Shown in pieces: positions 46,227 to 59,848 of a DNA stretch of 64,000 nt. The translations under genes were made by a program, and so were the position numbers. This DNA is from Panicum virgatum (taxonomy: Eukaryota > Streptophyta > Magnoliopsida > Poales > Poaceae), in NCBI RefSeq assembly GCF_016808335.1, contig NC_053150.1, positions 29,902,030-29,966,029 of the forward strand, in the 5' to 3' direction. The notes below the pieces were generated by a model, which saw only the letters and a program-made list of their open reading frames with translations, ran no database searches and was not told the origin of the DNA. Within the stretch, counting starts at the first letter, position 1; the number at the start of each line of letters is the position of its first letter.

Positions 46227-48245
46227 TTCTATATGCAATGCAAGATTATGAGTTATTCATGGATAACAATTTCTTTCCTTCACGATAAAGTTGTAGTCCA
46301 ACGAAAGTTAATTTAGTGACGATTTCACATTTCATTGCATGGGCAATCGTTTATAGAGTAGTAAACATAACTATGTTTATTCATGAATGAGTGGGGGTTT
46401 TAGTTTTCATTTTTCAATTTCAACACATAGCATGCTTCCCTTATTTCTTATCAACACAACTACTAAAGAGCTAGTGATGAAACACTAAAGTAACTCAGAT
46501 CCAAACTTGAACCTTCATGGCATAAATTCAGCATCTACCATAGAGCAAAAACTATAACTATTCATGCAAATGAATTACTCTAGTTACTTTATCTTTTTGT
46601 ACAGAACGTTCAACATGGGTTCTGGTGCTACAAATTTTATGGGAGCAACTTCAAAGCATATACTCAGTACTAAAATTTTTCCAGATTTTATTCACTTATA
46701 TAACTGAGGTGATAAAAAGAACAAAAACAGCAAGCTTTTAACTAAGAGTAAATCTACAGAGAGTTTTACTAGAGATATGGCTCTAAAATTTTTACCAGAG
46801 ACTAGTCATGAGTTAGACATACTCCAGAAAATTTTTCAAGATTTAACTCACTATGGTAAATTAGTTATTCAGTTAACTTAGCATGAGTTTGCATAAATTT
46901 CTCAAGGTGCATTTAACCAGTATTGCATATGAACTTTTTATTACGGGTAGAGCATACTCTAAACAAGATCATGCCCAAAAATAACGATCAGAAACATTGT
47001 AGATTACTCAAAACAAAAATAATAAACCTAGCCCTAAGATGCTAAGCATGATTATTCGACAAAGCAAAACTCAGTATCTGCAGCTCAAAATTTTTAGACA
47101 GGAACACAGAGCTAAAAAGAGACTCCAGAAATAAATATAGGTTTTTCTGAGCATAAGAACTATATATGAGGAATTAAGTTGATTACACAAGCATAAATCA
47201 TGGTATATAGCAAATGAACTCTAATAAATCTGAAATTTAGTTATTAATAGTGTTTTAGTTTTACATGCACGCAGTAAAAATTTCAGAGCAAGTTCATTTG
47301 CATATTTTCCAGAATTAAATCGAGAAAGCTAACAACAGATTAGAGAATCTTGATTGTTCCAATATGATACTGCTTTGGTTGGGTGCCATCTTTTTAATGT
47401 GATCTTAAAATTGCATTAGTGATAACATATCCAAAAATCAAGGTCATTTGATGGGCAGAACTTCATGAACATGCATAAGGTGGTTTTCTTATTCTTTTCC
47501 CTAGATTAAATTCGGTTGAGTTTCTGCAAATGTGAATGTTACAAAATTTGTAGATCTTGTTACAAGGAATCCAGATCAGTTGAGTTTGCATTTTTCCAAT
47601 TTTTCTGTGATTTGTTTCGCATTTTAGGAGTTCACTGGTATACACTGAAAACTTGCAGAAACACCCTTGAACGAAGAAAAGTATTTACAACCGGGTCCTT
47701 CGCCGGCCTTCTTCGCCGTGGCATCTTGCCGGTGGTGTTATGCGGTGCAGGGCTTACCGGGGCTGCCACGGGGAGGCGCGTGGGAGAGAAAGGATCGAGG
47801 AACACCTACCCTGGTCGACGTTCGAGCGTCTGGTGCACGGGTTCGAGCTCGTCGGCGTCAATGGCGGGGTGGTTGTTCGGTTTGCTGGCGCTGGAGGTGA
47901 AGGAGGGCTCGGGGTAGGGGAACAGGGAGCGCACGAGCACGGCGTGAGCTCGTGGATGCTTCTGGGGTAGCTGTTGTGCTCGATCTCCCTCGGAGCTGGC
48001 CGGTCCGCGGTGAGCCTGAGCTCGCCGGCGGCGGCGCAAAAGGGGAACGACGTCGGGAGGAGGTTTGGGGTTGATTCTGTGCGCGTGGAGCTTAACTAGG
48101 AGGTGGCGAAGTTGTTGCGGGGGTCGGAGGGGGCAATGTGGGGCTGGGCTAGCCGGTCCGCAAGAGCTGGATCTCGGCGGCCATGGCGGAGCGGCGGGAG
48201 GAGGAAGAAGGGGAAGAAGGGGCGCGACTGTGGAGTTCTGGGGGT

Positions 48246-48252
48246 CTTTATA
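48246..48252 (-). promoter_or_regulatory. TATA box of element E 3' LTR
   Basis: CTATAAAGA on the minus strand about 775 bp into the LTR; matching box in the 5' LTR at 60248-60254. Confidence 0.6.
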
Positions 48253-49026
48253 GGCCAAAGAGCTCCTGGGTGAGGAATGTAGTGACTGGGGGAGGTCGAT
48301 TTGGTCCTGGGCGACTCGACGGCGAGCGGGCGGAGCTGCAGCGGCGCTGCGCCGGCCGGGGGTGTCGTGGCGGCTCGGGAAGGGGTCTGAGACGCGTGTG
48401 CGCGCGAGGAGGTGCCAAGGGGCGGCCAGGTGGCGCTGAGAGACTCCCCTGGGTCCATTTGGCCGCGGGCGCGCGGTGGACGAAGTCCACCGGCGGCGTA
48501 CGGCGGGCGGCGGGAAAACAGAGCACCGGGAGAGAGAGAGGTGAAGGTGAGGGCCTATTTGGGATTTCTGAAATTCCAGGGACCTTTCGGTAAACAAAAA
48601 TTTTCTCCTATTTGGAGGGCTTAAATGGAAAAGTGTTGAATACCACTTTTGTATAACTTTTCAAGATCTACAACTTTCGTGTTACGCAAATTTTCATTTG
48701 GACCCCACATTTTGAACTATTGGTACATTTGCATATTTGCACAAAAGGACTTTAGTTTTATTCAGTTTTTGACTTGAATTTGGCTGAAGTTCAATTGAGC
48801 ACATGTCAATTGAAACACCTCTCATGAGCCAACAAAAATTTTGTGCACATTTTTGAATTAAATTTTGAGTAGCTTTTCACTCCTTTTTCTTTTTCCTTTA
48901 ATTTCTTTTGTATGATTTGTCTTTTATTTGATCCTTTCTCTTTGAATTAATTTCTCAAATTTTTCTTTTAACTTTAACTAAGGTACATTGATTGTATTTA
49001 AATGTGCTAACACCTGAGGTGTCACA

Positions 49027-49040
49027 ACCTACCCCCCTTA
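49027..49040 (-). other. Polypurine tract of element E
   Basis: TAAGGGGGGTAGGT on the minus strand directly before the LTR. It overlaps the gag-pol stop codon TAA (49038-49040). Confidence 0.87.
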
Positions 49041-52000
49041 AAAAGAATCTCGTCCCGAGATTGGATGATTGAATTGAGGTGGGGAAAATGATATACCTGA
49101 GGTAGAGCTAAGGAAACCCGGATAATGTCGATTAAGATAATCCTCCGTCTCCCAGGTGGCTTCTTCTTCAGTGTGATGAGACCACTGAATTTTATACATT
49201 TTTATCACCTTTCGACGAGTACCTCTCTCTTTTTGATCCAGAATTCTGAGTGGATATTCGGTATATGAGAGATCGGGCTCCACTAGAATTTCCTGTTGAT
49301 CAATGATTTCCGTAGGAACTCGAACACATTTCTTGAGTTGGGATATGTGGAAAACGTTATGGATGGTGGCGAGTCGTGAAGGAAGTCGCAAACGATAAGC
49401 CACGGGTCCACATTCTTCAATGATTTCATATGGCCCGACATAGCGAGGTGCGAGCTTACCCCTGACTCCGAAACGTTGAACGCCTCGAGTTGGGGACACT
49501 CGTAAATAGACGTGGTTACCAACCATGAACTTCAAAGGATCCCTTCTTTTATCAAAATAACTCTTTTGCTGAGACTGGGCTGCTCGGAGATTAGCTTGTA
49601 CTATTTTTACTTTCTCCTCAGCCTCGACCACTAATTCGGGTCCAAATATTTGACGTTCCCCAATCTGAGACCAACTCAAAGGGGTTCGACACCGCCGACC
49701 ATACAAGACCTCAAATGGTGCCATCTTCAGACTGGCCTGATAGCTGTTGTTATAAGAAAACTCCGCCAAGGATAAACACTTGTCCCAGTTCTTGTCATAG
49801 TGGATGACACATGCTCGAAGCATATCCTCAAGAATTTGATTCACCCTTTCGGTCTGTCCGTCAGTCTGTAGATGGTAAGCTGAGCTTCGAATTAATTTGG
49901 TTCCGAGAGCCTCATGGAGTTGCTCCCAAAACCTTGCCACAAACTGAGGACCACGATCCGATATAATGGTTTTGGGTATACCGTGTAGGCAGACAATCCG
50001 ATCAATATAGATTTCAGCATATTTCTTGGCTCGATATTCAGTATGCACTGGAATAAAATGAGCAGTCTTTGTGAGCCTATCAACAATGACCCAAATGGAA
50101 TCATGGTGCTGAGAAGTATTTGGTAAGCCCACGATGAAATCCATGCTGATATCTTCCCATTTCCAAGACGGAATTGGTAGCGGTTGGAGAGTTCCAGCAA
50201 CCTTCAAGTGACTAGCTTTCACTCTCTGACAGGTGTCACACTCTGCGACATATTTAGCAATCTCTCTCTTCATGCGGGTCCACCAAAAATTTTGTTTTAG
50301 ATCTTGGTACATCTTGGTGCTACCCGGATGAATAGAGAATTTAGAGAGATGTGCTTCGTCCAGGATTTGTTTCCGCAGCTCATGATTCTTTGGAACGACT
50401 AGGCGATCCTCGAACCACAAAATTCCTTTATGGTCCACTCGAAAACACTTGTATTTATTTTCACCTTCTACTACTTGCTGCTTGATGATACCAACACTTT
50501 TGTCGTGTAATTGTGCCATGATGACCTTGTCATAGAGTGTCGGTTCCACCGAAATATGATTCAAAGAGCCCTGAGGAATGATTTCTAATTTCAGCTTTTG
50601 CATATCAGCACACAATGTGTCATTATACGACTCTACTGAAAGGCAATTGCAGTGAACCTTGCGACTGAGCGCATCGGCTACAACATTAGCCTTGCCCGGA
50701 TGATAATGAACTTCCAGGTCGTAATCTTTGATTAATTCCAGCCATCTTCGTTGCCTCATATTCAGCTCACTTTGAGTGAAAATGTATTTGAGACTCTTAT
50801 GGTCGGTGTAGATATTGCAATGAGTGCCCATAAGATAATGTCTCCAAAGCTTGAGAGCATGAATAACTGCGGCTAGCTCAAGATCATGAGTGGGATAATT
50901 TAGCTCGTGTGGCCGAAGAGCGCGGGAAGCATATGCTATAACCCGATTGTCTTGCATTAGAACACAACCAAGACCAGTACCTGAAGCATCATAATAAATG
51001 TCGTAGGGTTTATTGTTGTCAGGTTGAGCCAAGACTGGTGCAGTGGTTAGATGTGCTCTCAACGTATGGAATGCAGCATCGCACTTTGCATTCCATTTAA
51101 ATTTGACATCCTTCCTTAGTAGTTCTGTCATGGGCTTAGCAATTCGGGAGAAATCCGGAATAAATCTGCGGTAATACCCCGCCAAGCCGAGAAAACTGCG
51201 GATCTGATGAACTGAAGTAGGAGGCTTCCAGTCCATCACTTCCTGTACTTTGCCGGGATCAACTGAGATGCCTTCCTTGGATATAGTGTGACCCAAAAAC
51301 TTGACTGTGTCCAGCCAAAATTCACACATGGAAAATTTTGCATACAGCTTATGATCTCTGAGACGTTGAAGAACGATGCGCAGATGTTGCTCATGTTCTG
51401 CCTCATTCTGGGAGTAGATCAGAATGTCGTCGATAAAAACAACGACAAACTTGTCAAGTTCCGGCATGAATACCGAGTTCATAAGATACATGAAATAAGC
51501 TGGCGCATTGGTGAGACCGAAAGACATAACCAGGTACTCATAGAGTCCATATCTGGTTGAGAAAGCGGTCTTGGTAATATCACAAGGCCGGATTTTAATT
51601 TGATGATAACCCGAACGAAGATCAATCTTGGAGAAGATCTTTGCTCCCGCCAACTGATCAAACAGTACATCAATGCGGGGAAGTGGATATTTATTTTTGA
51701 TGGTCACCGCATTGAGAGGCCGGTAGTCAACACACAACCTCAGACTGTCATCCTTCTTCTTTACGAACAATGCTGGACAACCCCAAGGTGAAGCACTTGG
51801 GCGAATATAACCCTTGTCCAGAAGTTCTTGCAGTTGGATCTTTAATTCAGCTAATTCTTTAGGCGGCATTCGGTACGGCCTTTTTGAAATGGGGGCTGTA
51901 CCAGGCTGAAGTTCAATGACAAATTCGATATCCCGGTCTGGCGGCATACCAGGTAAACCGTCCGGAAACACATCTGCATATTCACAGACTACCGGAATAT

Positions 52001-53561
52001 CTTCGAGATGAATATCTTTCATGGCATAGGCACAAGAGTTGTTGCATTGGTGATGAGGTAAATATAGAACCGAATGACCATGAGTTGGAGAATTTATTTC
52101 AACAGCTCGGGAAGAGATATCTAACATTACCCCATGTCTTTTCATCCAATCCATTCCCAGGATAATGTCCATACCTTCTAGTGGCAACAATATTAAAGTG
52201 GTAGGGACGGTTTTACTACCCAAACTTAGTGGCGCATTATTAACGATTTGGTTTGATGCAACTTTGCCACCCGGAGTAGATATCATGAATGACCCTTTTG
52301 TGTGGCAAAAATCTAACCCAACCCTTGCTCCGAATTTAGAACTAATGAAGCTATGAGATGCACCAGAGTCGAATAAAATAACTGCGGGGTGATGGTTTAT
52401 GGAGAATGTACCCGACATAATTGGTGCTCCTTCTGGAAGGTCAGCCAAGTTGGTGAAATTAAGTCGGCCCTGTCTGACTTGAATGGTTTGCCTCTTGCCC
52501 TTGTTCTGATCATTTCTGCGAGAAGCCTGCCCTTGAGTTTGTCCCGCCTGGGGGCACATCTTGGCAAAGTGATCCGGACTCCCGCATCTGAAATAGCGGT
52601 TATTATTATCGGGGCGAGCGGCTGGCTGAGCATTCGGCCTAGGGCCGTTCTGCTGCTGCTGAGGTGCAATTCGAGCTTGCTGAGGAAACCCGAATCGAGT
52701 CTGTTGCTGCTGTTGAGGAGGCCGAATAATCCAACGCCCTGGCTGAGGGGCCTTCTGAGAGGGTGCGGGTGGGTTATTCTGCACAATACGATACCTCGGT
52801 GCAGAGGCACTCAAGGGTCCAGCAGGTGCCTTGCGCTTCTTTTCAGCGCGGTGAGCAGAAATAAGATCCTCCTGGGATATAGCCATATTCACCAATTCAT
52901 TGAAAGTGTCCGCACGGACAAGATTTAGCCTTTCTTGTAACTTGGTGCAAAGGCCTCGACGGAAGCGTTCACGCTTCTTAGCGTCGGTGTTCGCATGATG
53001 TCCAGCATATTGACACAATTGATGAAATACTTGGGCATACTGCACCACAGTACGAGTGCCCTGTGTTAAAGCCAAGAACTCGTTGAGCTTACGGTCAAGA
53101 AGTCCAGCTGGAATATGATGATCTCGAAAAGCCAATTTGAACTCATCCTAATTCACCACATGATCAGCCGGTAGCATCCCGTGGTAATGATCCCACCACA
53201 TACGAGCTGCTCCGCGAAGCTGTTGCGCGGCATAGCGAGTCTTGTTCGCTTCGGAACAAGGAGTAGTCAATAGAGAAAACTTGGACTCGATCGTGCGAAT
53301 CCAAGCGTCCGCGTCCAGAGGCTCATCCGCTTTATTGAACAGCGGAGGCTGAGTACTGAGGAAATCTTGGTAGCTCGCTTCCTGTGCATGATGAGCATGA
53401 TGCCCACCCCGCGGTTGTTGCTGAGCTTGAACCAACTGCCGCAAAATCTCCGTCTAGGCGGCAAGAACCTCAGCAATACCCACTGGTGGAGGAGGTGGAG
53501 GTGGATCGCCATTCCCCCCGGCTCCAAAACCACTAGGGGTGCCTCGAGTCGATCCCACCAT
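49038..53561 (-). pseudogene. gag-pol: Element E gag-pol polyprotein with two nonsense codons
   Basis: The frame runs from ATG 53561 to TAA 49038, about 1507 residues without an intron. TAG codons at 53456-53454 (codon 36) and 53150-53148 (codon 138, where TGG is expected by comparison with B) interrupt gag; from there 1365 codons are open. Order: gag core ([25 protein letters not shown]), Gln-rich linker, knuckle [14 protein letters not shown] (first Cys is Tyr), protease [20 protein letters not shown], RNase H starting [10 protein letters not shown], integrase [11 protein letters not shown]...CDTCQRV, DDE stretches [15 protein letters not shown] and the QILED region, then chromodomain-like [12 protein letters not shown]. 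The frame ends inside the PPT. Start chosen because TTTTAG abuts this ATG and a Pro run follows, as in related gags. Confidence 0.92.
49046..49062 (-). other. Hairpin before the PPT of element E
   Basis: AATCTCG-GGA-CGAGATT on the minus strand, inside the last codons of the long gag-pol frame. It matches the non-coding hairpins of A, B and C. Confidence 0.75.
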
Positions 53562-54220
53562 CTAAAATGTGAGTACTTTTGCATTAGATTCATCATTATC
53601 ATCATCTCGAATGGGAATTTCAACTCAAGATGACATGTAAATATTCAGAACTGCTTAAATCACGTCGTGCAGAAAACCAGTGATACAAAAACGCTCATAA
53701 CTGGAGTTCCATACATGATATAAACTTGAAATTTTTACAGGAGATAGATAATTTCATGATCTACAACTTTGGTAGTCATCACAAGGTCAGATTTCCAGAG
53801 TAGGTTAGTCGAAAAATTCATTTACTCCTCCTCTGTTTTTTTTTTCTGTTTCACAGAAAACAGAGCTTCTGTAATTGGCGATTATCTCCCGTGTTACTAA
53901 TCCGTTCGGGCTGAAATTTTGCGAGTATTTCCACGATGAAATTTGGAACAACTTTGGTATTCAACTCAGGAGCTAAATCCGAAAGGAACAGAGGATAAAA
54001 AATTCGAACTTGCTGCTGCCTTCAGCTTTTCACAGATCACTGATAATTCACATTAGTAGCATTAGGGATTCATTACATCCATCATCCTCTCATTTCTACT
54101 TGGTTACTCCTAACATTAGTACTAAGGGGGTTACTCAACTCTAAGTTAGCCTAGTAGCCATGATCCAAAAGTAGGCCACACTAAGAGGAGTCTACAAAAG
54201 CTAGACAACCGCGCCTCGGT
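53562..54220 (-). other. Spacer between the extra ORF and gag of element E
   Basis: AT-rich with no long ORF on the element's strand. It ends ACTCACATTTTAG against the gag ATG, a plausible 3' splice site. Confidence 0.6.
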
Positions 54221-55108
54221 CTACATGTTGACCGATGCCTCACTCGCCGCGGGAGTGTGAACCTCAACCGGTGCGGGCTGCGGCGCCTGGTCCTCGGAGT
54301 CCATCTCTGAAACGCCCTCGATCTCCTGGGGCTCGTCCTCCTCGTCCACCTGCATCTCGTCGGGAGGTGCGTGAAGGGCATCCTGCGCGTGCTGTATCGC
54401 GTGGAGCTGCCCCTGGGCCTCGTCCATCTCAAGCGGCAGGTCGTGAAACTGGTCCTCCAGGAAGTTGATCGTAGCGTCACGATCCGACACAGTGTCCTGA
54501 AGCTCGTGAACCTGGCCGATAAGAGTAGCCCTGCTCTCGAGCTCGGTACTAGCCTCCTGAAGCTGCCCATCTCTCAGCTGGACCGCCAGGTGCAGGGCCT
54601 GAGCGTGGTCCACCAACTTAGCGACGGCGTAACTCTGGTAAGTGTGAAGTCTGTAGAGACCGTCCAAGCACCTCGCTATCGTCCGAAGTGCCCCGACCGG
54701 GTCAAGGGTAGCGACCACGTCCACGTGTGCCATCCGGTCGAGCCAAAGCGGGTCTGCCGGGTCAGGTGCAGGGAACAACCCGAACGCGGTCAGAACCACC
54801 TCCAGAGGGCGCAAAGAGCAAAAGGTGGTCATCGCCCTCATGGAGGTAAGCTCCCAAGTGTCCAGCAGGTAGTGACCGACCATCTGAGTCACGATCGGCT
54901 CCCACCCGTTGAGCGGGTGCTGCGGGATCACCATCGTCACACTGCAGCGACGAACTCCGTCCTCCACAAACTCGTGGCCATCGTAAACCGGTGGCTGGAG
55001 GTAACCGGCTGCACTCAACAGCTCCCAGAGACGGCGGGGAAACCCATCCCAGTGCAGGCAAGCGGAGTGCACGTGTCCCTGCACGTCAACGACCAGCAGC
55101 TCTTCCAT
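54221..55108 (-). CDS. Extra ORF between the 5' LTR and gag of element E
   Basis: 295 residues, intact, same strand as gag-pol. The first ATG of the frame is 55108; it is preceded by TTATTGGGACAG, which reads like a 3' splice acceptor. Residues 1-140 look like a compact domain with CLHWDGFPRRLWELL, then PPVYDGHEF and RRCSVTMVIP, reminding me of uncharacterised repeat-associated grass proteins. Residues about 170-245 are rich in Leu/Glu/Gln with heptad-like spacing (QDTVSDRDATINFLEDQF), probably a coiled coil. The last 50 are acidic (DEEDEPQEIE). There is no zinc finger, protease or envelope-type membrane segment. Extra ORFs before gag are known in some plant Ty3 lineages; here the function is unknown. 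That it stays open while gag has stops may be chance or recent insertion. Confidence 0.7.
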   Translation of the reverse strand: MEELLVVDVQGHVHSACLHWDGFPRRLWELLSAAGYLQPPVYDGHEFVEDGVRRCSVTMVIPQHPLNGWEPIVTQMVGHYLLDTWELTSMRAMTTFCSLRPLEVVLTAFGLFPAPDPADPLWLDRMAHVDVVATLDPVGALRTIARCLDGLYRLHTYQSYAVAKLVDHAQALHLAVQLRDGQLQEASTELESRATLIGQVHELQDTVSDRDATINFLEDQFHDLPLEMDEAQGQLHAIQHAQDALHAPPDEMQVDEEDEPQEIEGVSEMDSEDQAPQPAPVEVHTPAASEASVNM

Positions 55109-56480
55109 CTGTCCCAATAAAAGACCGATGGATCAGCTGATGGTGACAAGAACTACTAACTCTGGACAGTGAAAGAAATGGTCAAAACTGTAGATAACTT
55201 GCTTCAAAAATTCTCAAAAAATTACACAAGATCCCTCTGATATTAAGGAACGATTCATCTAGTCATCACTAAGCTCAATTCGGATTCCATGGGGGTGATA
55301 TGCTCAGGTATTCAGAGTGATGTCAACCAGGAAAACTGAGTGTCCAGAGAGGGTGTATTTTGACCACAACTCTCAAACCAGTTGTCAAAAATTATTAAAA
55401 TTTTTATGGTAAGATCATTACTTAGTTGTCTACAACTTTCATGTTGAACGATTTTTCGTTTGAACAACTTTTAAGGGTCGAAAATTTTCAGTTGTCTATA
55501 CTGTTCCGAGTTATCAGTTTTACATAATGTTGATCTAAAATCACAATTACCAAGCTAGATGGATTCAAAAATTTTCAAATTTTTACAGAAGCTTGATAAC
55601 TTAGGAAACATCATTTTGTCTTACTACCCCAAGTTGATTTGAGTAACTTAACAGAAGATTAAAATTCGTGGAAACCAAGTTGCAGACTTTCGGGATACTC
55701 CTTAGGATAGGGTTTTAGCTGATTTGCTTGCGATTTCTTCAGAGATTTATTTGTTAACCTTTTTGATAATGAATGTAGAACCTATTCGTCCTCACCAAGG
55801 AAAAGAATTGCCAAGTAATCTTGGTCTTACGCAACGACTTTGGTGGCATACATATAACGTCTCTCACTATATAGTTACTCGATATAACTAGATAGCCTAG
55901 AATTCGGTTTCGAGTTAGCGTACCTGCAGAAAATTTGACAAATATAAATTGAACCTTCCGTGCCAGCACTCACGAAAGCGTTCCCATACATTACCGGTCA
56001 CTATAGAACCGGCATCCATACAATTACCGCCGTATGGACAACGTTAAGCATACGTTATCGAAACAACGTATTGACTGAGTACCGTCTTTGACGGGGAATT
56101 GAATTCCAATTTCGAACCATTACTCCCCATATATTCAACCGAAGTTGGAATATGGGCAGCAGCTCAAGTAGGCCACTGCTTGAGCTCCAGCGTTCGGCTC
56201 GCATCACCGACGGGAAGGTCAGACTCCCTCAGCTGACTGAGTAAGCATACCTTCGTGGCGATGATGTAGTTGCAGAATTTAAATACTGAAAAGTAACGTG
56301 CTGGAAGTTAGCCATACAAAATAAGCCACCTGATAATACCCATAAGATTCCCTAGGGCTTTACATCCTAGACTTGTCCTTGGAGATCCTAAACTCTTTCA
56401 AAAACTTTAGTAGTTTTGAAGTCAAGTTTTAAATTGTTGTTTTGAAAACCGAGGTTGCCATCTCTGGTAGGCTGTCTGCG
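55109..56480 (-). other. Long 5' leader of element E
   Basis: About 1.4 kb, AT-rich, with no ORF that I would call. With the extra ORF and spacer, the distance from PBS to gag is about 2.9 kb, against about 0.57 kb in A-C. Confidence 0.6.
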
Positions 56481-56493
56481 AGCTCTGATGCCA
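56481..56493 (-). other. Primer binding site of element E
   Basis: TGGCATCAGAGCT on the minus strand, two bases after the LTR end. One base (T to C) from the usual tRNA-iMet complement TGGTATCAGAGC. Confidence 0.82.
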
Positions 56494-56854
56494 GCTGTGG
56501 CGGAACCACCCAAACTAACTGGGCCCGGGTGCACTGATCTTTGTTCCTAAGCAACTCTGACCCAAATTGGCACTCACCGGTAGTTCCTCGAGTGAAGCCT
56601 CGATAAAAGCCACGCTATTCCAGGATCAGCAGACAACACTCACACGAAGGTGAGCCCAGAGATTACAACACAGAACATTTCATACATCTCAGAGTGATTG
56701 CAGCGGAAAGTAAATTTATTACAAAACATGTTCAGAATAGTAAGGTACTACAGAGTTCCATCTACTCAATTATTCAAGTTTCATGGTTCAGCGGAAGCAG
56801 TAAAAGATAACTAGCGAGATGACGTGACGCATCGATAAAGCCCGTACGAATGCA

Positions 56855-58075
56855 TCACTCAGCGGGAGGGTGATTAGCACTAGCTGAAGGACCATCCCAC
56901 TCGACAGACCAACCCGAAGGCAGAGTACACGGCCAAGTAAGACTTGCAAACAGATCCTCAAAGTTAGTACCTGAAAAACAGTGCCACAAGCAAGGCTGAG
57001 TATACTAATACTCAGCAAGACTGACCCGTCACCGGATATAACATAGTCCGATAACTAGACATGCAAGGCTTTTTGGTTGGTGGGGTTTGTTTTGCCAAAA
57101 ATGCCACTAAGAGTTGGTCCTTATTTTCAGATTTTATCTAGCCATCTTCTAGTTGGATTAACCATTCTAAGTTTGCATCCAACTCTACACAAACATGGTA
57201 GAGCAATCATTTAATCAACCAGCAGTATTATCATCATCATGTTCCACTTGTTACTCTGTGTGACCGAAAGCATTAAGCAATCTCATGCCGTGAGAGGCGG
57301 ACGATTCTGAATCGGATTTCAACCTGGCCAGGGGAACCTAGACCACACGTATGGGAACCAAGTCACCCACACAACATTTCCCCTTTCTTTGCAGTCCGTG
57401 GATCCGGCACACCCTCCCCGACTACAGAGTCCGACCACTCTGTACCCGTACGTCGCGACATAAAAATAAACCCTACTTCTACCAGGAGGGTGCGAGATCG
57501 TTCCACTCGCCGGTCCAATCAGGTACTTCAGCTTCCCGATTACCATATTTCTCGGTATGTGGCTAGTACTTTCAAACGCTTAACGAAATGAGCCACACAC
57601 CGCGACCTTAGCCATTTTTTACTACACCAGCGGGGTATCACAACTACACAACCCCGCCCGTTGTCCTTACATTTCACCAGGAATTAAAGTCAGTACAAAT
57701 CCTATTTGCTCGCGAGAGGCAGGAAACCACTCGACTTCTACCGTACCTATTTAGCATGGCAGCTAGTCGATAAAGACCCGGTATCAAACATAGGTTCCTA
57801 GAGATCATGCATCTACGGTTTTCGATCAACGCCTAGAAAACTTAAATGCAGAAAACAAAACATTACAATACATTAATAGATAGATAGCTGAAAGATAATT
57901 CGGAAGATAGTGGGATTATGCTCCGGGGCTTGCCTTCTTGGGCACTGTCAGGCAGAAAAGCTTCTGGGGCTTGGCCCAGGTCTTGAGACAAGTTAGTACA
58001 GTTCAAGGAGACCTCCTGATCCACACGAGAGTCCGCGGGCACCAACTCGTAGTCACCGTCCGCGAGATTAACCAT
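56855..58075 (-). CDS. Candidate LTR-encoded spliced small ORF of element E (5' LTR)
   Basis: Exons 58075-57934 and 56970-56855, offset by 11849 from the other LTR. Both are open with the same GC donor and CAG acceptor. One visible change in exon 2 is Pro to Ser. Start and function unresolved as for the 3' LTR copy. Confidence 0.42.
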
Positions 58076-59848
58076 TTCTATATGCAATGCAAGATTATGA
58101 GTTATTCATGAATAACAATTTCTTTCCTTCACGATAAAGTTGTAGTCCAACGAAAGTTAATTTAGTGACGATTTCACATTTCATTGCATGGGCAATCGTT
58201 TATAGAGTAGTAAACATAACTATGTTTATTCATGAATGAGTGGGGGTTTTAGTTTTCATTTTTCAATTTCAACACATAGCATGCTTCCCTTATTTCTTAT
58301 CAACACAACTACTAAAGAGCTAGTGATGAAACACTAAAGTAACTCAGATCCAAACTTGAACCTTCATGGCATAAATTCAGCATCTACCATAGAGCAAAAA
58401 CTATAACTATTCATGCAAATGAATTACTCTAGTTACTTTATCTTTTTGTACAGAACGTTCAACATGGGTTCTGGTGCTACAAATTTTATGGGAGCAACTT
58501 CAAAGCATATACTCAGCACTAAAATGTTTCCAGATTTTATTCACTTATATAACTGAGGTGATAAAAAGAACAAAAACAGCAAGCTTTTAACTAAGAGTAA
58601 ATCTACAGAGAGTTTTACTAGAGATATGGCTCTCAAATTTTTACCAGAGACTATTCATGAGTTAGACATACTCCAGAAAATTTTTCAAGATTTAACTCAC
58701 TATGGTAAATTAGTTATTCAGTTAACTTAGCATGAGTTTGCATAAATTTCTCAAGGTGCATTTAACCAGTATTGCATATGAACTTTTTATTACGGGTAGA
58801 GCATACTCTAAACAAGATCATGCCCAAAAATAACGATCAGAAACATTGTAGATTACTCAGAACAAAAATAGTAAACCTAGCCCTAAGATGCTAAGCATGA
58901 TTATTCGACAAAGCAAAACTCAGTATCTGTAGCTCAAAATTTTTAGACAGGAACACAGAGCTAAAAAGAGACTCCAGAAATAAATATAGGTTTTTCTGAG
59001 CATAAGAACTATATATGAGGAATTAAGTTGATTACACAAGCATAAATCATGGTATATAGCAAATGAACTCTAATAAATCTGAAATTTAGGTATTAATAGT
59101 ATTTTAGTTTTACATGCACGCAGTAAAAATTTCAGAGCAAGTTCATTTGCATATTTTCCAGAATTAAATCGAGAAAGCTAACAACAGATTAGAGAATCTT
59201 GATTGTTCCAATATGATACTGCTTTGGTTGGGTGCCATCTTTTTAATGTGATCTTAAAATTGCATTAGTGATAACATATCCAAAAATTAAGGTCATTTGA
59301 TGGGCAGAACTTCATGAACATGCATAAGGTGGTTTTCTTATTCTTTTCCCTAGATTAAATTCGGTTGAGTTTCTGCAACTGTGAATGTTACAAAATTTGT
59401 AGATCTTGTTACAAGGAATCCAGATCAGTTGAGTTTGCATTTTTCCGATTTTTCTGTGATTTGTTTCGCATTTTAGGAGTTCACTGGTATACACTGAAAA
59501 CTTGCAGAAACACCCTTGAACGAAGAAAAGTATTTACAACCGGGTCCTTCGCTGGCCTTCTTCGCCGTGGCATCTTGCCGGCGGTGTTCTGCGGTGCAGG
59601 GCTTACCGGGGCTGCCACGGGGAGGCGTGTGGGAGAGAAAGGATCGAGGAACACCTACCCTGGTCGACGTTCGAGCGTCTGGTGCACGGGTTCGAGCTCG
59701 TCGGCGTCAATGGCGGGGTGGTTGTTCGGTTCGCTGGCGCTGGAGGTGAAGGAGGGCTCGGGGTAGGGGAACAGGGAGCGCACGAGCACGGCGTGAGCTC
59801 GTGGATGCTTCTGGGGTAGCTGTTGTGCTCGATCTCCCTCGGAGCTGG

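Larger units (their letters stand above)
44647..49026 (-). repeat. Element E 3' LTR (left)
   Basis: 4380 bp. On the minus strand: U3 from 49026, TATA box at 48246-48252, GC-rich leader block, a long AT-rich part, then the two exons of the LTR small ORF. It has a single copy of the 153-bp unit that is tandem in the other LTR. Confidence 0.93.
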
